Of a stretch of 64,000 nucleotides of DNA, positions 45,910 to 56,449 are shown in pieces. The DNA is from Symbiodinium natans. Taxonomy: Eukaryota; Sar; Dinophyceae; Suessiales; Symbiodiniaceae. How positions within the stretch are numbered: position 1 is the first letter of the stretch; the number at the start of each line of letters is the position of its first letter. The translations under genes and the position numbers were made by a program. The notes under the pieces are model-generated. The model searched no databases. It was not told where the DNA came from and was given only the letters and a program-made list of their open reading frames with translations. The stretch lies in NCBI GenBank assembly GCA_905221605.1, contig CAJNDS010002687.1, positions 1-64,000 of the forward strand. Reading direction: 5' to 3'.

Positions 45910-47215
45910 CACAAACATGGGCTTGTGATGCTCATGACTGTTTGCAGGCCGGCGCGCCGTGTCCGTAGGCTTGACAGCGTTGCTGCGCAGACGTCGCTGC
46001 TTGGCAGTGAAGCGGTTGTGGAGAACATCCTGCGGAAGAGTGAGAACGCTACAGCACCACATGCAGAGGTGTATACGATGCAGAAACTCTTGATTGCCTC
46101 GACCTCGTGGGGTTTCAGCAGGATGCACATCATCCGAATGAAGCCATCCTTTGCATGATGTTGCTGCAAAACAACTCTCGCCAACAGCAAGAATGTAGCA
46201 GACCTGCACAATCAGGGGAATGTTGATGATGTTGTCTTGCATATGCAGCCAGAAGATCACGTGGCGAAAGTACCTGCCACTGACTGTCAATGCGAAATCC
46301 ATGCGGAGCAGCGTTGCGGCTCAACTTAATGAGGTGCTCATGGCACTTATCAATCGATAGCCCTCCTCTTGCATGCGGCCTGCGAGCTCTGTCGTTCTCT
46401 GCAAATGCTGTGGTTTTGTTTGTCGGCCCTTCTGATTTGCTGAAAGAGTGTGGGTGTGTGTATGTGTGTACGAATGTTGCAGAACCATTCCGCAAAAACA
46501 TGTGGAGGGCGCTTCTGTCTGGCAACAGTGCCATCGTCATCTTGCTGGTCCGCATCATCTGCATCCTCAACAGCACCCTCCTCGGCCTTGCCATGCGCAT
46601 GCAAAGGGCCGCCCAGGGAAGACCATGAAGCCATGACAGTGGCCTCCTCCATGTCGTCTTTCCGCAGCTGGGACTCCGTGATGCTTTTGCTGAACCTGAG
46701 GTGTTGAGCAAGAGGGCGTTTGCATGTATTTGCATGTCATGAGCAGAGACAATCTGAGCATCTCTCTGCTTGAGGACAGTCTTGTTGAAGCCGAAGGAGG
46801 AGCAACGGATGACAAGCTCAATGGTGGCCTGATGCCGTCCCGTGCAGGGTGGGCAAACGAGTCTTGAATGCAGAGTCCGCACGTCCTGTCGGCCAGCCAA
46901 GGCTTCGGCAAGTTGGAAGCACGTAGGGAAGAAGTTTGCAAGCACAAGCCTCAGCGAACAGGCGTGGCACACATGGAAACCTCGGGCTGGCTCGGACGCT
47001 TCCAAGCAGTCCCAAGCAGTTCACCCATCCGTGCTTTCGCGACGCGCGTGGCAGATGGTATATTGACTGTGCGATGGTGGCAGCTCAATGGCTGGCAGCT
47101 TCAAAGCGCAGCTTGACCAAAGTCGGTGCAGGAATCTGGCCGCTGTGTACAGTTCTGGCATCAGGGACATCCTTTTAGGAAGAGCTCTGATGCCAGGTGC
47201 GCCGTTGAGAGGCAA
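45910..47215 (-). CDS. Unrecognised multi-exon gene with a membrane-like segment
   Basis: Exon-like segments on the minus strand, in order, are: 47160-47100 (ELYTAARFLHRLWSSCALK); 46890-46710 (ATIELVIRCSSFGFNKTVL, then QRDAQIVSAHDMQ); 46706-46480 after a ctcag acceptor (KSITESQLRKDDMEEATVM, then an acidic EDADDADQQDDDG); 46350-46280 (CHEHLIKLSRNAAPHGF); 46275-46210 after a tggcag acceptor (YFRHVIFWLHMQDNIINIP); and 46170-45950 (GFIRMMCILLKPHEVEAI, then AVAFSLFRRMF). Phase across all junctions was not verified. A continuous 291-residue frame (46130-47005) spans introns and is not the protein. Family unknown. Confidence 0.4.
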
Positions 47216-48063
47216 GCAGAACTTGTATCTGCACTCTTCGCCCTACTCTTTGCGCGACTCTCATCCCACAGAGGAGTTTTTGGGGAATCCCTCACCAATT
47301 GGGATGGTGAGCCGGCAGGTAGCCAATTCCCCTCCTTTCGGGCTCCTCGTCAGAGTCTGCCTTAGATTCGATGCAAAAACTGATGCTGTGATACCTATGC
47401 AGTGACCTGTGAGTTGAGATGTTCCCCCCTCATATTCACAATCCTCCATAGGGATTTATGGTACCCCCTACTATCATCCCTTTTTTAAGGATTGAGCAGC
47501 CGAGCTGCATCTCTTTTTTCCCACCAGGGCTTCGGTTCGGGAGGCGGTCCGAGGCCCATGTCCTGGGCTTCCTTCATCGGGCAGATGAAGGGCCCCGGAA
47601 TGACCTCATGGCTTTCAGGGGAGCAAGGGGGAGAAAAGGGAAACCTTCAAGCAACTCCTGAAAAAGCATGGCCGTTCGCTGACCCCATCAGAACTCACAT
47701 GACTAGGTCTTCAAGGAGGTTTTGTGGCTCGGCTCATCTGTGCATGTCCAGCGGACGTAGTCTTTCTGAGCACTTCCATCTTCTCCGTAGATGCCTCCTT
47801 CCGTTACAACCTGCTTCTGACAAAGCAAGCGCCCTCTTTGGATCCAGTGAAAGGCTGCAACAAAAAAAGTTAAGCAGATGCACTTGTGGAGCCGAATGAC
47901 AAGGAGGTCAAGTCATCGTGGGCAACTCACTAACAAGCAGTGTCTGGGCCGCCACTACATTCTTCTGCTGGGCTGATTGCAGCTCGAAAACATCAACTCG
48001 GTTCAATTGACTATTTTTCTGGGTCCTTCTCTGCACAATGCGACCAGCCAAGCAACTGCTTTC

Positions 48064-49152
48064 TCAGTCAAATTCCTCCATTCCTTCTTTTGCACTTTTT
48101 GTTTCTCCTTCCGAAGGCCATGAGGAGCTGGAGGAGCTACATCTAACTTGCACAGACTGAAGATCATACTTACACGCCTTGTGCTGTTGCAGCAACTCTT
48201 CTCGCTTCTTCTCCTCTTCCGGAGACTTCTCCTCCGCTCTACACACAGCTCTTTCAGCACTTTCAGCAGCTCTGCAACCAAGCAGCTCGGGGCAGGCTCA
48301 TGGCAGCTCTCAGCCCTCTGAGGATCTCCTTGGGTCCTTTCTTGGCCTCTTCCAAGCTGTGCTCCAGCTTCTGCCGGATCTGGGGCCTTCGTTGCGCATC
48401 TTGCGCCAAAAACCACACAAAGGTCTACCTCGCAACCCGTGGAGCCGAGCGACGTGGTGTAGAGCTTCAGACCTTCCTTGCACGCCTTGATGGCCCCCTC
48501 CATGTCTTCCATCCCACGGCAGCAGATGGCCTGAGCAGAGCCCTAGTTATAAGCCCTGCGAAGCCAGCGGTAGAACTCCCAGAGCTCCCTCTCGGAACCT
48601 CGTTGCTCAACAAAACCGCTACGTGATGGCCGCTGACATCTGCCTGCCAGGACTTCATAAAACAGAGGGTACTATATCGGATTGGGCATGAATTCTGTGC
48701 CTTCTTCCAGATCTCACGGGCATGCCTCCAGGCCTGGCGTGGTTCTTATAAACAAAATTGCATCCACCCTATGCTGTCAAATAAAACAATGTTGCGAATC
48801 ACCCAAACAACTCTCAGAGACTTGTGGCCCCCAATGTGCTGCCCGAAATGTGGCCTTCAGCGCATCCTCGTGGCGCTTCTCCTTCAAGGCCTTGTTGCCG
48901 GTCTGCTTCAGTTTCACGGCTTCCTCTGCCTGCACATGTTGAACATGCAGTAATGACAGTAGTGCTTTCAATTTCAGGCAAGCTGACGGAGCAGAACTGC
49001 CTGTTCCAGGAGCAGATGGATAGTTTTCGCCGTCTCATCGAACTTGCCTTTCGCAGTCGCCACTGCTCGTGTTCACTGGCATCGTGGGCTTGACTCTTGA
49101 CTGAGTCCGCTTTGAAGCCAAGAGGCGTCCCAGCTGCTCGTGCGTCCGCCAT
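48064..49152 (-). CDS. TPR-domain protein (co-chaperone-like), multi-exon
   Basis: TPR motifs are helix-turn-helix scaffolds for protein binding, often with Hsp70/Hsp90. The ATG at 49152 opens MADARAAGTPLGF. The first TPR exon (acceptor gtgcag, about 48951-48880) reads AEEAVKLKQTGNKALKEKRH then EDALK, the canonical helix-A pattern. A later exon at about 48530-48450 reads CCRGMEDMEGAIKACKEGL, the helix-B side of another unit. Then come helical, charged exons (QIRQKLEHSLEEAKKGP near 48390; AEEKSPEEEKKREELLQQ near 48240). One reading ends KSAKEGMEEFD at 48064. The acidic end recalls the EEVD tail bound by TPR clamps, but this is only resemblance. Intron borders between TPR exons are partly unresolved; the first intron may use a GCAAGT donor. 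Confidence 0.65.
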
Positions 49153-49719
49153 GGAGACCTACTGCAGCACCGCGCGTCACGAGACAAACGGAGCACTTCT
49201 CATATCTTCTCATCATCTGCGACTCGATGCTGCTGTTGTGGACACCTTGCAATCTCTCGGCGAAATGTCTCCAGCGGAGTCATGCCTGTCGAGGCGCATG
49301 TTAGTAACTTGGACTGGCCAAGCCGATACCCCGACCTTCAGAGCGGTGCGTGCCCTTGGACATCCCCTCAGTTTGGGTCGGGTCCACACCGTTGTGGAGC
49401 ATCATTGCCTGACACACACACACACACGAAACATTCAAAAAGACGCTTCACAAAAGCTCCAAAAAAGTGTCGATGAGAAGCTGGGGGCCGAACGATCACT
49501 TGTCGCGGCTCCTCGCCGGTTGGGGGGATGCCTCGAGGAGAGCACGAAAGCGCGCACACGAGGAATTTATGCGAAGGGCATATGCAGTCACTTAGTGCCC
49601 CGGCGGCGCGCTGCAATGAAGCTCCTATCAACTGCTGAGCGTGGCGCGGAGATCCGAATTGTGAGAGCTTGCGATCCATGCTGTGGCAACCTGAACATTC
49701 ATTCACGGACATGCTCGTA

Positions 49720-50446
49720 GCAACATAAAGCAACGTCTTGCCAAGCAGCATGCAGCGCAGTTGCACCATCATGGTGCTTCCATTGCACCTGTGATGGAGT
49801 TCATGACTGCTCTTGCGGAAAAGGAACACTCGCAACAAACTAACAAATCGCAAGGCAAGGCAGAATGTCGCTTTCTGTGAGAACGTGTTTAGAGTCCTTG
49901 CGCTTCACCTTGGTGTAACTACGGCAGACAATGCGCCAATTGTCTGGCAAGGCACATCAGCATTTCGCTTTAGCAGCTCGAGGCAAACCGGTGCATTTCC
50001 AGCCTCGGATTCAAAAGGTACGAGAAGGGGGCAGGTGGGGCTTCGTAGCAGCAGATGTGAAGTCATATCATGACTAGTCGGTTCCACCGAGACACCGCGA
50101 TGGCGGTGTTGAGTGGAGGTGTGTCCATCTTCGGCTCCTTGGCCTCCGTGTGCAGCGGCCAACAGCAGAATTCTGCAGAATTCTGCAGAATTCTCCCATC
50201 TTCAGGGGCCTCCAGGTCCGCCCTGAACTCCAAGAGAACCTGCACAACCTCCACCGATCCATGCCAGCAGGCGCTGTGGATTGCGGGTCCTGTAGTTGCT
50301 GCAGGAACCGAATCAGACAAGGAGCTTCCCAGGCATAACTGCCGTCCTTGGGTCATCGGATCTTCCTTACAAGCAAGTACTTCGAGTGTTGGGAGTGGCC
50401 GTAAATATCTGTCTCTACACATGGCGAGAAGGCAGAGGCTCATCAA
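49720..50446 (-). CDS. Ankyrin-repeat protein, partial
   Basis: Ankyrin repeats are about 33-residue protein-binding units. At about 50293-50192 the translation gives GPAIHSACWHGSVEVVQVLL then EFRADLEAPEDG, an almost ideal repeat. Near 49985 is EAGNAPVCLELLKRNADV, the second half of another, and near 49775-49740 is DGATALHAAWQDVALCCY, the first half of a third. The repeats are in different frames, so introns lie between them. A 10-bp tandem repeat sits immediately after the first unit. Ends and partner unknown. Confidence 0.6.
50163..50194. repeat. 10-bp tandem repeat (CAGAATTCTG)3
   Basis: Three copies of a self-complementary decamer (each unit is its own reverse complement) lie at the edge of an ankyrin-coding exon. 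The minus frame stays open through it. Confidence 0.9.
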
Positions 50447-50726
50447 CCGTGGACAGGCAAGCGCAGACTAAAGCCTCACTACTGACCGCCTCCCAGATGC
50501 CTCCGCAATATCTTACTTGGTTCGAGTGCGGAGTTGTAAGCCCGATGTAGTCTTGGATGGCCCCAGCCACTGGTAAAGGGAAGGGTGTCATGGTAGCTGC
50601 CATTGAAGGCAAACTCTGCCCAGGCCCCTTGCTTCCTACAGTGTACTGTGCTGAGCCGGCACCACAAGCGGCCAGGGACTACTTACGGGGTTCAAGAAAC
50701 GCAAGATTAAAACCCTCAAATGCCTT

Positions 50727-50806
50727 CACAAAAAAAAAAACCAGGGGCCAAGGGGGGGGGGAGGGGCGAGGGCACGGGAGGGGAGGGGAGGGGGGGTTGG
50801 GGAGAG
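50727..50806. repeat. Poly-A run followed by G-rich tract
   Basis: Eleven adenines, then purine-rich sequence with G runs of 3 to 10. Non-coding. Confidence 0.9.
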
Positions 50807-52080
50807 GCAATTCTTTGGGCCTTACTGGAGAAGGCTACACGAACCTTCTCTCTTCTTCTTCTTATTGCTGGCTTCGCTATGCTTAGAACTACAAAGATGA
50901 GTACTGTACCATGTTTGTCGCTATTCTGACTATTGCTATGGTTGTCCCACTTCGTGATATTCTTCTTGTTCTTATTGCAAATGCGAATCTTGTTATCATG
51001 GATTGATATGCTTATGATTGTGAATCTGCTTATTATTACTATCTTGATCTGCAAATAACGATGCTTTCATCTCTCAAGATAGGAAAGTCGTTTCACTATA
51101 CTTCCTCCGGGAGGAGCCAACACACCTTGATTGTTGGTGGCTCGCGGCGAAAGTTTAGTGAGCCTTTGCCAGTCGTCCCGTCTTGTCTTGTAACAGCTGA
51201 AAGCATCGGGACCTGCGATGCTTTCGCGATGGTTGCAACACCCAGCTCTTTAATTGTGTTCGACAAATGCTACAAGACACCGTTTTTGAAGAGCTATCCT
51301 GGCAAAACGCTGCAAATGCGAGTGTTCTGTCCTGTTTGCAGGCATGAACATTTGTGACAAAAAAGGGAATCGGGCATGCTCGCAAAAAGCAAGATTACTT
51401 GTGGCAACGCGTCGTGTTCCAAACATCCTTGTACAGAATGTTGTATTGTATAACGAGGCAAAACGATGTAAATTCCAGCGTCGTGGGCATGGTCGCCATG
51501 AACGGACGTCATCACCCCCGTCCCGCCTACTACCAATAACTCCCGCTGCCACTGCCACTAGCGCTACCACCACCACCACCACTTTGCCAATACGACTAAC
51601 ATCGACGACGACAACTACGACTTCAGCTCCAACAACTGCGACTACGAGTGCTGTTTTAAGTTTTTGCTTCTTACTACTACTGCAGGCCAGCTGCTGCGTT
51701 GGCGCGGCCTTTGCTCTCGAGGAGAAGCCGGAGAACGTCTGGCTGCGACTTGATTCCTCGCGCCCTGCAACGCGCGAAAACATCGCCAGTCTTGGGAAAA
51801 CCGAAGCTACTCTGGGAGCTCCGGACCCCGAAGCTGAGGGCTCTCAACGGATGCAAGCACCCAAAGCCTCATGCCAAAGCAGCCGATGACCAAGCCTCGG
51901 CTGACTCGGAAACTTCAGCTGGAACGGACCACAGCAATCTAGCTGTGTGGGAGCATGCCCAGGATGCTGGCCGTCGGGGATGCTGCTCCCAAATTTCAGG
52001 AATTCGCGAGCTTCTTTAATCGCATCCTGCAGCCGCTCACAAAAAGTGGGTCTTCATGGGATTGCGCTTTGCAGTGTGTA
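50807..52080. other. No gene firmly supported; (ACC/ACG)n at 51555-51650
   Basis: 50900-51060 is AT-rich. 51555-51650 is an ACC/ACG/ACT trinucleotide tract, giving Thr runs in a plus frame (51344-51889) and Val runs in a minus frame (51250-51783). Thr-rich linkers do occur in dinoflagellate proteins, but neither frame has a recognisable flanking domain. Confidence 0.45.
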
Positions 52081-52084
52081 CTCG

Positions 52085-52900
52085 TCACGTTGCCGGAGCT
52101 GGCGTGATGGGAGGGTGTGTGGCCTCTCCCTTTTGTAGCTTGGCCACAAGGGTGTTGGCAGCCAGCTGGGCTTGCTGCACCTGCGCGTCAAATGTGGCCA
52201 GGCAGAAGCTGACAAGGACCAAAGCGAGCAACAGTTGAAACTACGCTGGCGACCTCTGTCATCTTGGAGAGGTCGATCTCGTGGCAGCACCAGGGCCCGG
52301 CAAATGGCAGAGTCCCAGACGGTGTCAAAAGAAACGAATCGTGTGCATGTGTTGCGCTGCCTCACACTGCACGGTAGCTGCACATCTATTGCGTCTTCGG
52401 GGGCCCTTGTGCAGCTCTGGGTATGATCCGGGCAATGCAAATGGTCTCTGTGGTTGGTGTTGTGCGTGGCTCATTTCGTGCTCAGAGGCGCTTCGAGCCA
52501 TTCGTGGCAAGGCACTTTGCTGGTCTTCAAGCGCGCTAAGGACACCGCAACGGCTGCGACTCGGAGTGGGGCCCTCTGAGCCTGAGACTTCTTCGTGCCA
52601 AATGTGGCAGCCGCCTCTTCTTCGGCTTCGCCTTCCGCCGCATACCACTCCCGCTCGACAAAAACAAGCAGTAAACACAGTTCCCCACGGCCTTGGTCCT
52701 CTGAAGGATTGCTGTCAACTGAGTACGCGCATCAACGTGCACACGATCGCTTCAGCTAGTGGCTAGTGACGAGGTGTTCATGATGCCTTCCATGATAGCC
52801 AGAGTCAACGGACCCCGTGGCCCACGTTGAGTTTGCCGCTTTCTCCAAAGCTATCGTCATCAACGCCGGTACTGGCAATAGCGCCACCAAACGCACCTGG
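52085..52900 (-). CDS. Unrecognised protein with C-terminal transmembrane segment
   Basis: The last part reads LLLALVLVSFCLATFDAQVQ, then QAQLAANTLVAKLQK, ending PPITPAPAT at a TGA at 52085: a single hydrophobic helix followed by a short tail. Upstream, at 52650-52480, a charged stretch (EWYAAEGEAEEEAAATFG, then KKSQAQRAPLRVAAVAV) is coding-like, and near 52900 RLVALLPVPALMTIALEKA is hydrophobic. The stretches are on one strand, but joining them is inference. The gene lies just downstream of the FPPS-like gene. Confidence 0.4.
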
Positions 52901-53220
52901 TCACCAGCGGATGCTCTGAACAGTGTTCTGAGCCAATGGCCCTGATGGCAATGCACACAGGCGGCATGCGGCTGTTTTCGATCCTCTTGCCGTAACGACC
53001 GTGCAGACTGTCTCTTGCAAGTCTGTAAAATCTGCGCATGGCGCAGGCCGGAAAATGTGCAATTGTGAGACCTTCGGAAGGGGGATCTGGACAGCAATCT
53101 GGTGTACCTTTATTAAATCATGTCAGATCCCCCTCCTACTGCGTAACCAATGCTACGCGGCGGTACTTGAGAAGTACCCCACGAGCCATACAAAAGAGTT
53201 GCCAAAACCGTAAGTGGTGC

Positions 53221-54525
53221 TCACTTGGAGCGTTTGTACACTTTTTTCAAGAAGATATCAATGATCTCCCAGGGCAGTCCGACTTCTTCCACCCGGCCCT
53301 GAAAGGCCATGATGTCTTTGTAGGACTGGGCCTCGTAGTTTGTGTATTTTTCTTCAAGGCCGATGTCCCTGTAGATCTCCTTGATTTTCTTCTCCTCCTC
53401 TGTCTGCACCTTGCACTTTCCGTAGTGTTCGTCCAGATATGCCTTCTGCTCAGGGGAGCAGAGTTCATGGTACGCCTGCACGAAGAGCCATCCGCACTTC
53501 TTGTCCTGGATGTCGGTGCCAATCTTTCCCAGGGTCTCAGGGGGAGCAAAAGCATCCAAGTAGTCATCCTGTGCCTGGAAGTACACGCCCATCAGCAGCA
53601 GGGGCTCCCGGGCGGCATCATAGGCTGCCTGATTCTTGATACCGGCCACCGTCATGCCTAGGGCCACTGGCAGGTAGAAGGAGTAGAAGGCGGTCTTGTA
53701 CTTCACTATCAGCTCCCAGCGCTTGTAGGTGAAGTCTGCCAGCCCCAGGTTCTTACACTGGAGATCCAAGAGCTGCCCGCACTCGGTTTGGAAGGTTGTC
53801 TCCATAAAGAGATCGACCAAATCCATATAGTACGGCTCAGCCCAGAAGTGTCGCTTCAACACTCTGAAGACCAACATCTCCAGCAGGAACGCATCATTGA
53901 TCGCAATCTCGTCGACGCCCTCCTTCTTGTACCAGCACACTTGGCCACGGCGGGTCTCAGAGCTGTCCATGAAGTCATCAGCGACTAGAAGCCAGGCCTG
54001 CAGCCATTCGATGCACCAGCCAAGCACTGCCAACTTCTTGAGATCATCATCGGTGGGCTCCTGGCCCCGTGACTTCATGATCACCTTGCCGCTCTCCACA
54101 ACCATGAGGCCTCTATTCATCTTGCCGCCTTTGACGTTGTACTCTAGCATGTCTACAATCCACTTCTGCTCCATCTTCGGCAACTCGTGCGTTGAGGGCA
54201 AGGACGCTGTGCACTCTTGAATCAGACATTCGCAGACCGATTCAAAAGACTTCTTTGGCTCCTTCTCATCGTACTTGGGATAGGAGGCTCTGATGTTCGT
54301 CTGTGGCAAAGCAGACTTCCAGTCAGTTGCCGGATATCGATGCGGCTCAGACTGGCTCTGGCCCTGATTGTCAGGGATGAAGCTCAAGGCAATCAAAGTT
54401 GCAATGCTCGTCAGTAGGCCAAACAGCACGTTTGTTGGCAGAGTCGCTAACCAGTTGGAGCTTCCCGCCAGGACTGCCACGCAGCAGGCCGTACTCGCTA
54501 ATCGTATCGCGGAAACAATGGCCAT
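53221..54525 (-). CDS. Farnesyl diphosphate synthase-family prenyltransferase with N-terminal extension
   Basis: Intronless 434-residue protein that condenses IPP with allylic diphosphates in isoprenoid synthesis. The first Asp-rich motif is DDFMD (183-187) followed by TRRGQ, and the second is DDYLD (320-324). GGKMNRG (133-139) is the IPP-side loop, and the C-terminal KRSK matches the family's basic tail. About 80 extra residues precede the usual start, with hydrophobic stretches at about 8-22 and 33-50. They suggest a membrane anchor or organelle targeting leader. The ATG at 54525 is the only reasonable start. Residues 4 and 5 before the first motif, which set chain length, are Leu179 and Trp178 instead of the common aromatic pair (Tyr/Phe-Phe). 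The product may therefore not be strictly C15. A downstream gene on the same strand begins within a few hundred bases. Confidence 0.95.
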   Translation of the reverse strand: MAIVSAIRLASTACCVAVLAGSSNWLATLPTNVLFGLLTSIATLIALSFIPDNQGQSQSEPHRYPATDWKSALPQTNIRASYPKYDEKEPKKSFESVCECLIQECTASLPSTHELPKMEQKWIVDMLEYNVKGGKMNRGLMVVESGKVIMKSRGQEPTDDDLKKLAVLGWCIEWLQAWLLVADDFMDSSETRRGQVCWYKKEGVDEIAINDAFLLEMLVFRVLKRHFWAEPYYMDLVDLFMETTFQTECGQLLDLQCKNLGLADFTYKRWELIVKYKTAFYSFYLPVALGMTVAGIKNQAAYDAAREPLLLMGVYFQAQDDYLDAFAPPETLGKIGTDIQDKKCGWLFVQAYHELCSPEQKAYLDEHYGKCKVQTEEEKKIKEIYRDIGLEEKYTNYEAQSYKDIMAFQGRVEEVGLPWEIIDIFLKKVYKRSK

Positions 54526-54881
54526 CCGAGCTGGATGAGCGTGGCTGGCGGTCTACGAAAGCCTTCCCCCCGTCTTGTGCTGAAGACAGCTGAGGATCAG
54601 CCTATACCGGGATCTGGTCAAAGTTATGATGCAGGCGTTGCCCCCCAAGCAAGTCAATCTGTGTCGAGCAGACTATGCCTGGCCTTGCTTGGAGCTCTTT
54701 TGGGACTGCTGAGAGCCCTGTCAGATGCAGGGATGTGCCAGGCTAGGATGGCCAGGTGGCACAGTGAGTCACGTCGCTCTAGCCTGCACTGAGTCGGCTT
54801 GAGATCCGCTGTGAGCTGAGGCAGCCGGACCTGCGAAAGCCGTGACCGCACACTGATATCTGGACATTTTCCCACCTCACA

Positions 54882-56440
54882 TCAAGCTGGGTGTCGTACT
54901 GCTCTCTTCCTCTTTCTGCGTTTGGCCTTGGAGGACCACTCCGTGAATCGTCTGAAACTGACAGCGTCAACTTCAACCTCCAGATACAAGAATGTCACTA
55001 CTGCATGCAGTCAGGTTATGAGCAATGCACCCTGTTTTCGCCGACCTCAAGCTGTGAAGGAATGCAACGCAAGCCATTGCGGACTCTGGACAGCTTCACT
55101 GATTGCTTAGGATCATTCGCCTTGGCTTGCGTACTGCAACGAAGTGACCCATCCCCTGATGGTAGCTCGATCGGCTTCTGCGTTCCTCCTGGAGGAACAT
55201 GCAAAAAGCCCTGAGGGATCTTCAAGAAGCAACACGCAGCTGAGACGACCTTCTCTTGCTTCTTGAGCAGCTCGATGTGCTCCGCCATGTGCTGGTTGTC
55301 AGCTATCATGAACTCGACGGCGTCGCGGAATGCCTAAGCAGGTGCAGCAGCGAATCTAATACCACGAGGGGGCACTGCGAGATAACTGTTGGCCTCAAAG
55401 GCCATGGGAATGTACGGGTTTTCGATGCGCTTCTCCGTGTTGTTGTCCATAAAGAGGCGCATGATGATGTTGCCGTTGTCTCTGGTTTCCACGTTCTCCG
55501 CCTCAGCCCGTTGCTTGTTGAAAGTGCCTCCAGGCAGCGTCATAGCTCTCAGTGCGCTGCGAAAGTTGTCACAATGCTCTTCAACACCAGCAGCGTGTTG
55601 AGAGAGGACTGCTGGTTCTTCGAGAAGTTCTCATCCACGGCCTATGGGGCGGCCAGTGACTGCATCCTTGCAAAGATGATACGGTGGTGACAAACAGGGC
55701 TCCTGGATCAACTTTTCCACAAACTGCATGTTGATCCGCATGTCGCTGTTGGCAAAAACAGACCTTGGAGCTATCTTCTTCATGTCTCTCATGACTCTGC
55801 CTGTTGGGCGGAGTAGATCAAGGGCTGTGTCAGAAATAGGTATGGCAGCTGGTATGCATTGAACACCCGTGAGAAGGGCAAAGCCCGGCTCCGGCCCTGA
55901 ACTCAACTTGTCCACTGCAGATTCCCCCAGGCTATGGCTACGGAGGCCGAGCAGTGACTTCCTCTAAGTTGGCAGGTCCAAGTTCAAAGCGTGTGACGCT
56001 GATAGCAGCTTCGGGGGTCTCATTGAGTGTGCCCCCCCATCCCGTTCACAGCCTGTCAAGAGCCCGAACTATCAATCTGCCTTGCACACGTAAAGCTCGG
56101 AAAGATTCCGCAAGTTAGCAATGTTGGGAAAAGGTGGGCATATGCAGCACATGCAAGCTGAATGGAGCCAAACGAGCGGACTGACAAGATAAGGCCTCCA
56201 CACAAGCATCTGTGAAACAGGAACTTGCTCAGCCAGCGCAATGCAGGATACCAAGAACTCGAACACCTCGGCGCGTTCAGCCATCAACCAGATTGCCGAA
56301 CTCTATCTGCGAAAAAGCCTGGACATCTGTGGTGCTGGCTTCCTTCTTGACAAAAAGCCCGCGGTAATGTGGCTCGCACTCGCAGAAGGACTTCAAGAAC
56401 TCGACCTGATGCAGATGGCCATGGCAGCTGGTTCCCTCCT
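54882..56440 (-). CDS. Unrecognised gene with apparent frame breaks
   Basis: Coding-like minus segments, in order, are: 56410-56295 after a gcatcag acceptor (VEFLKSFCECEPHYRGLF, then KKEASTTDVQAFSQIEFG); 56285-56190 (AERAEVFEFLVSCIALAEQ) in another frame with no room for an intron; 55790-55690 (PRSVFANSDMRINMQFVEK); 55640-55575 (VDENFSKNQQSSLNTLLVLK); 55573-55380 in a shifted frame (EHCDNFRSALRAMTLPGG, then NPYIPMAFEANSYLAVP); 55335-55255 after a tgcttag acceptor (AFRDAVEFMIADNQHMAEHI); and 54970-54882 (VEVDAVSFRRFTEWSSKAK), ending in a basic tail. The two abrupt frame changes suggest indels (pseudogene) or assembly errors. Family not recognised. Confidence 0.4.
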
Positions 56441-56449
56441 AGTCTGATG

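Noticed and set aside
46130-47005. 291-residue minus-strand open frame
   Set aside because: Crosses what look like introns. Exon-like peptides with good acceptors lie in other frames over parts of it, so it is not one protein.
51344-51889. Plus frame with Thr-rich linker
   Set aside because: The Thr run is a trinucleotide repeat, and the flanks show no recognisable domain on either strand.
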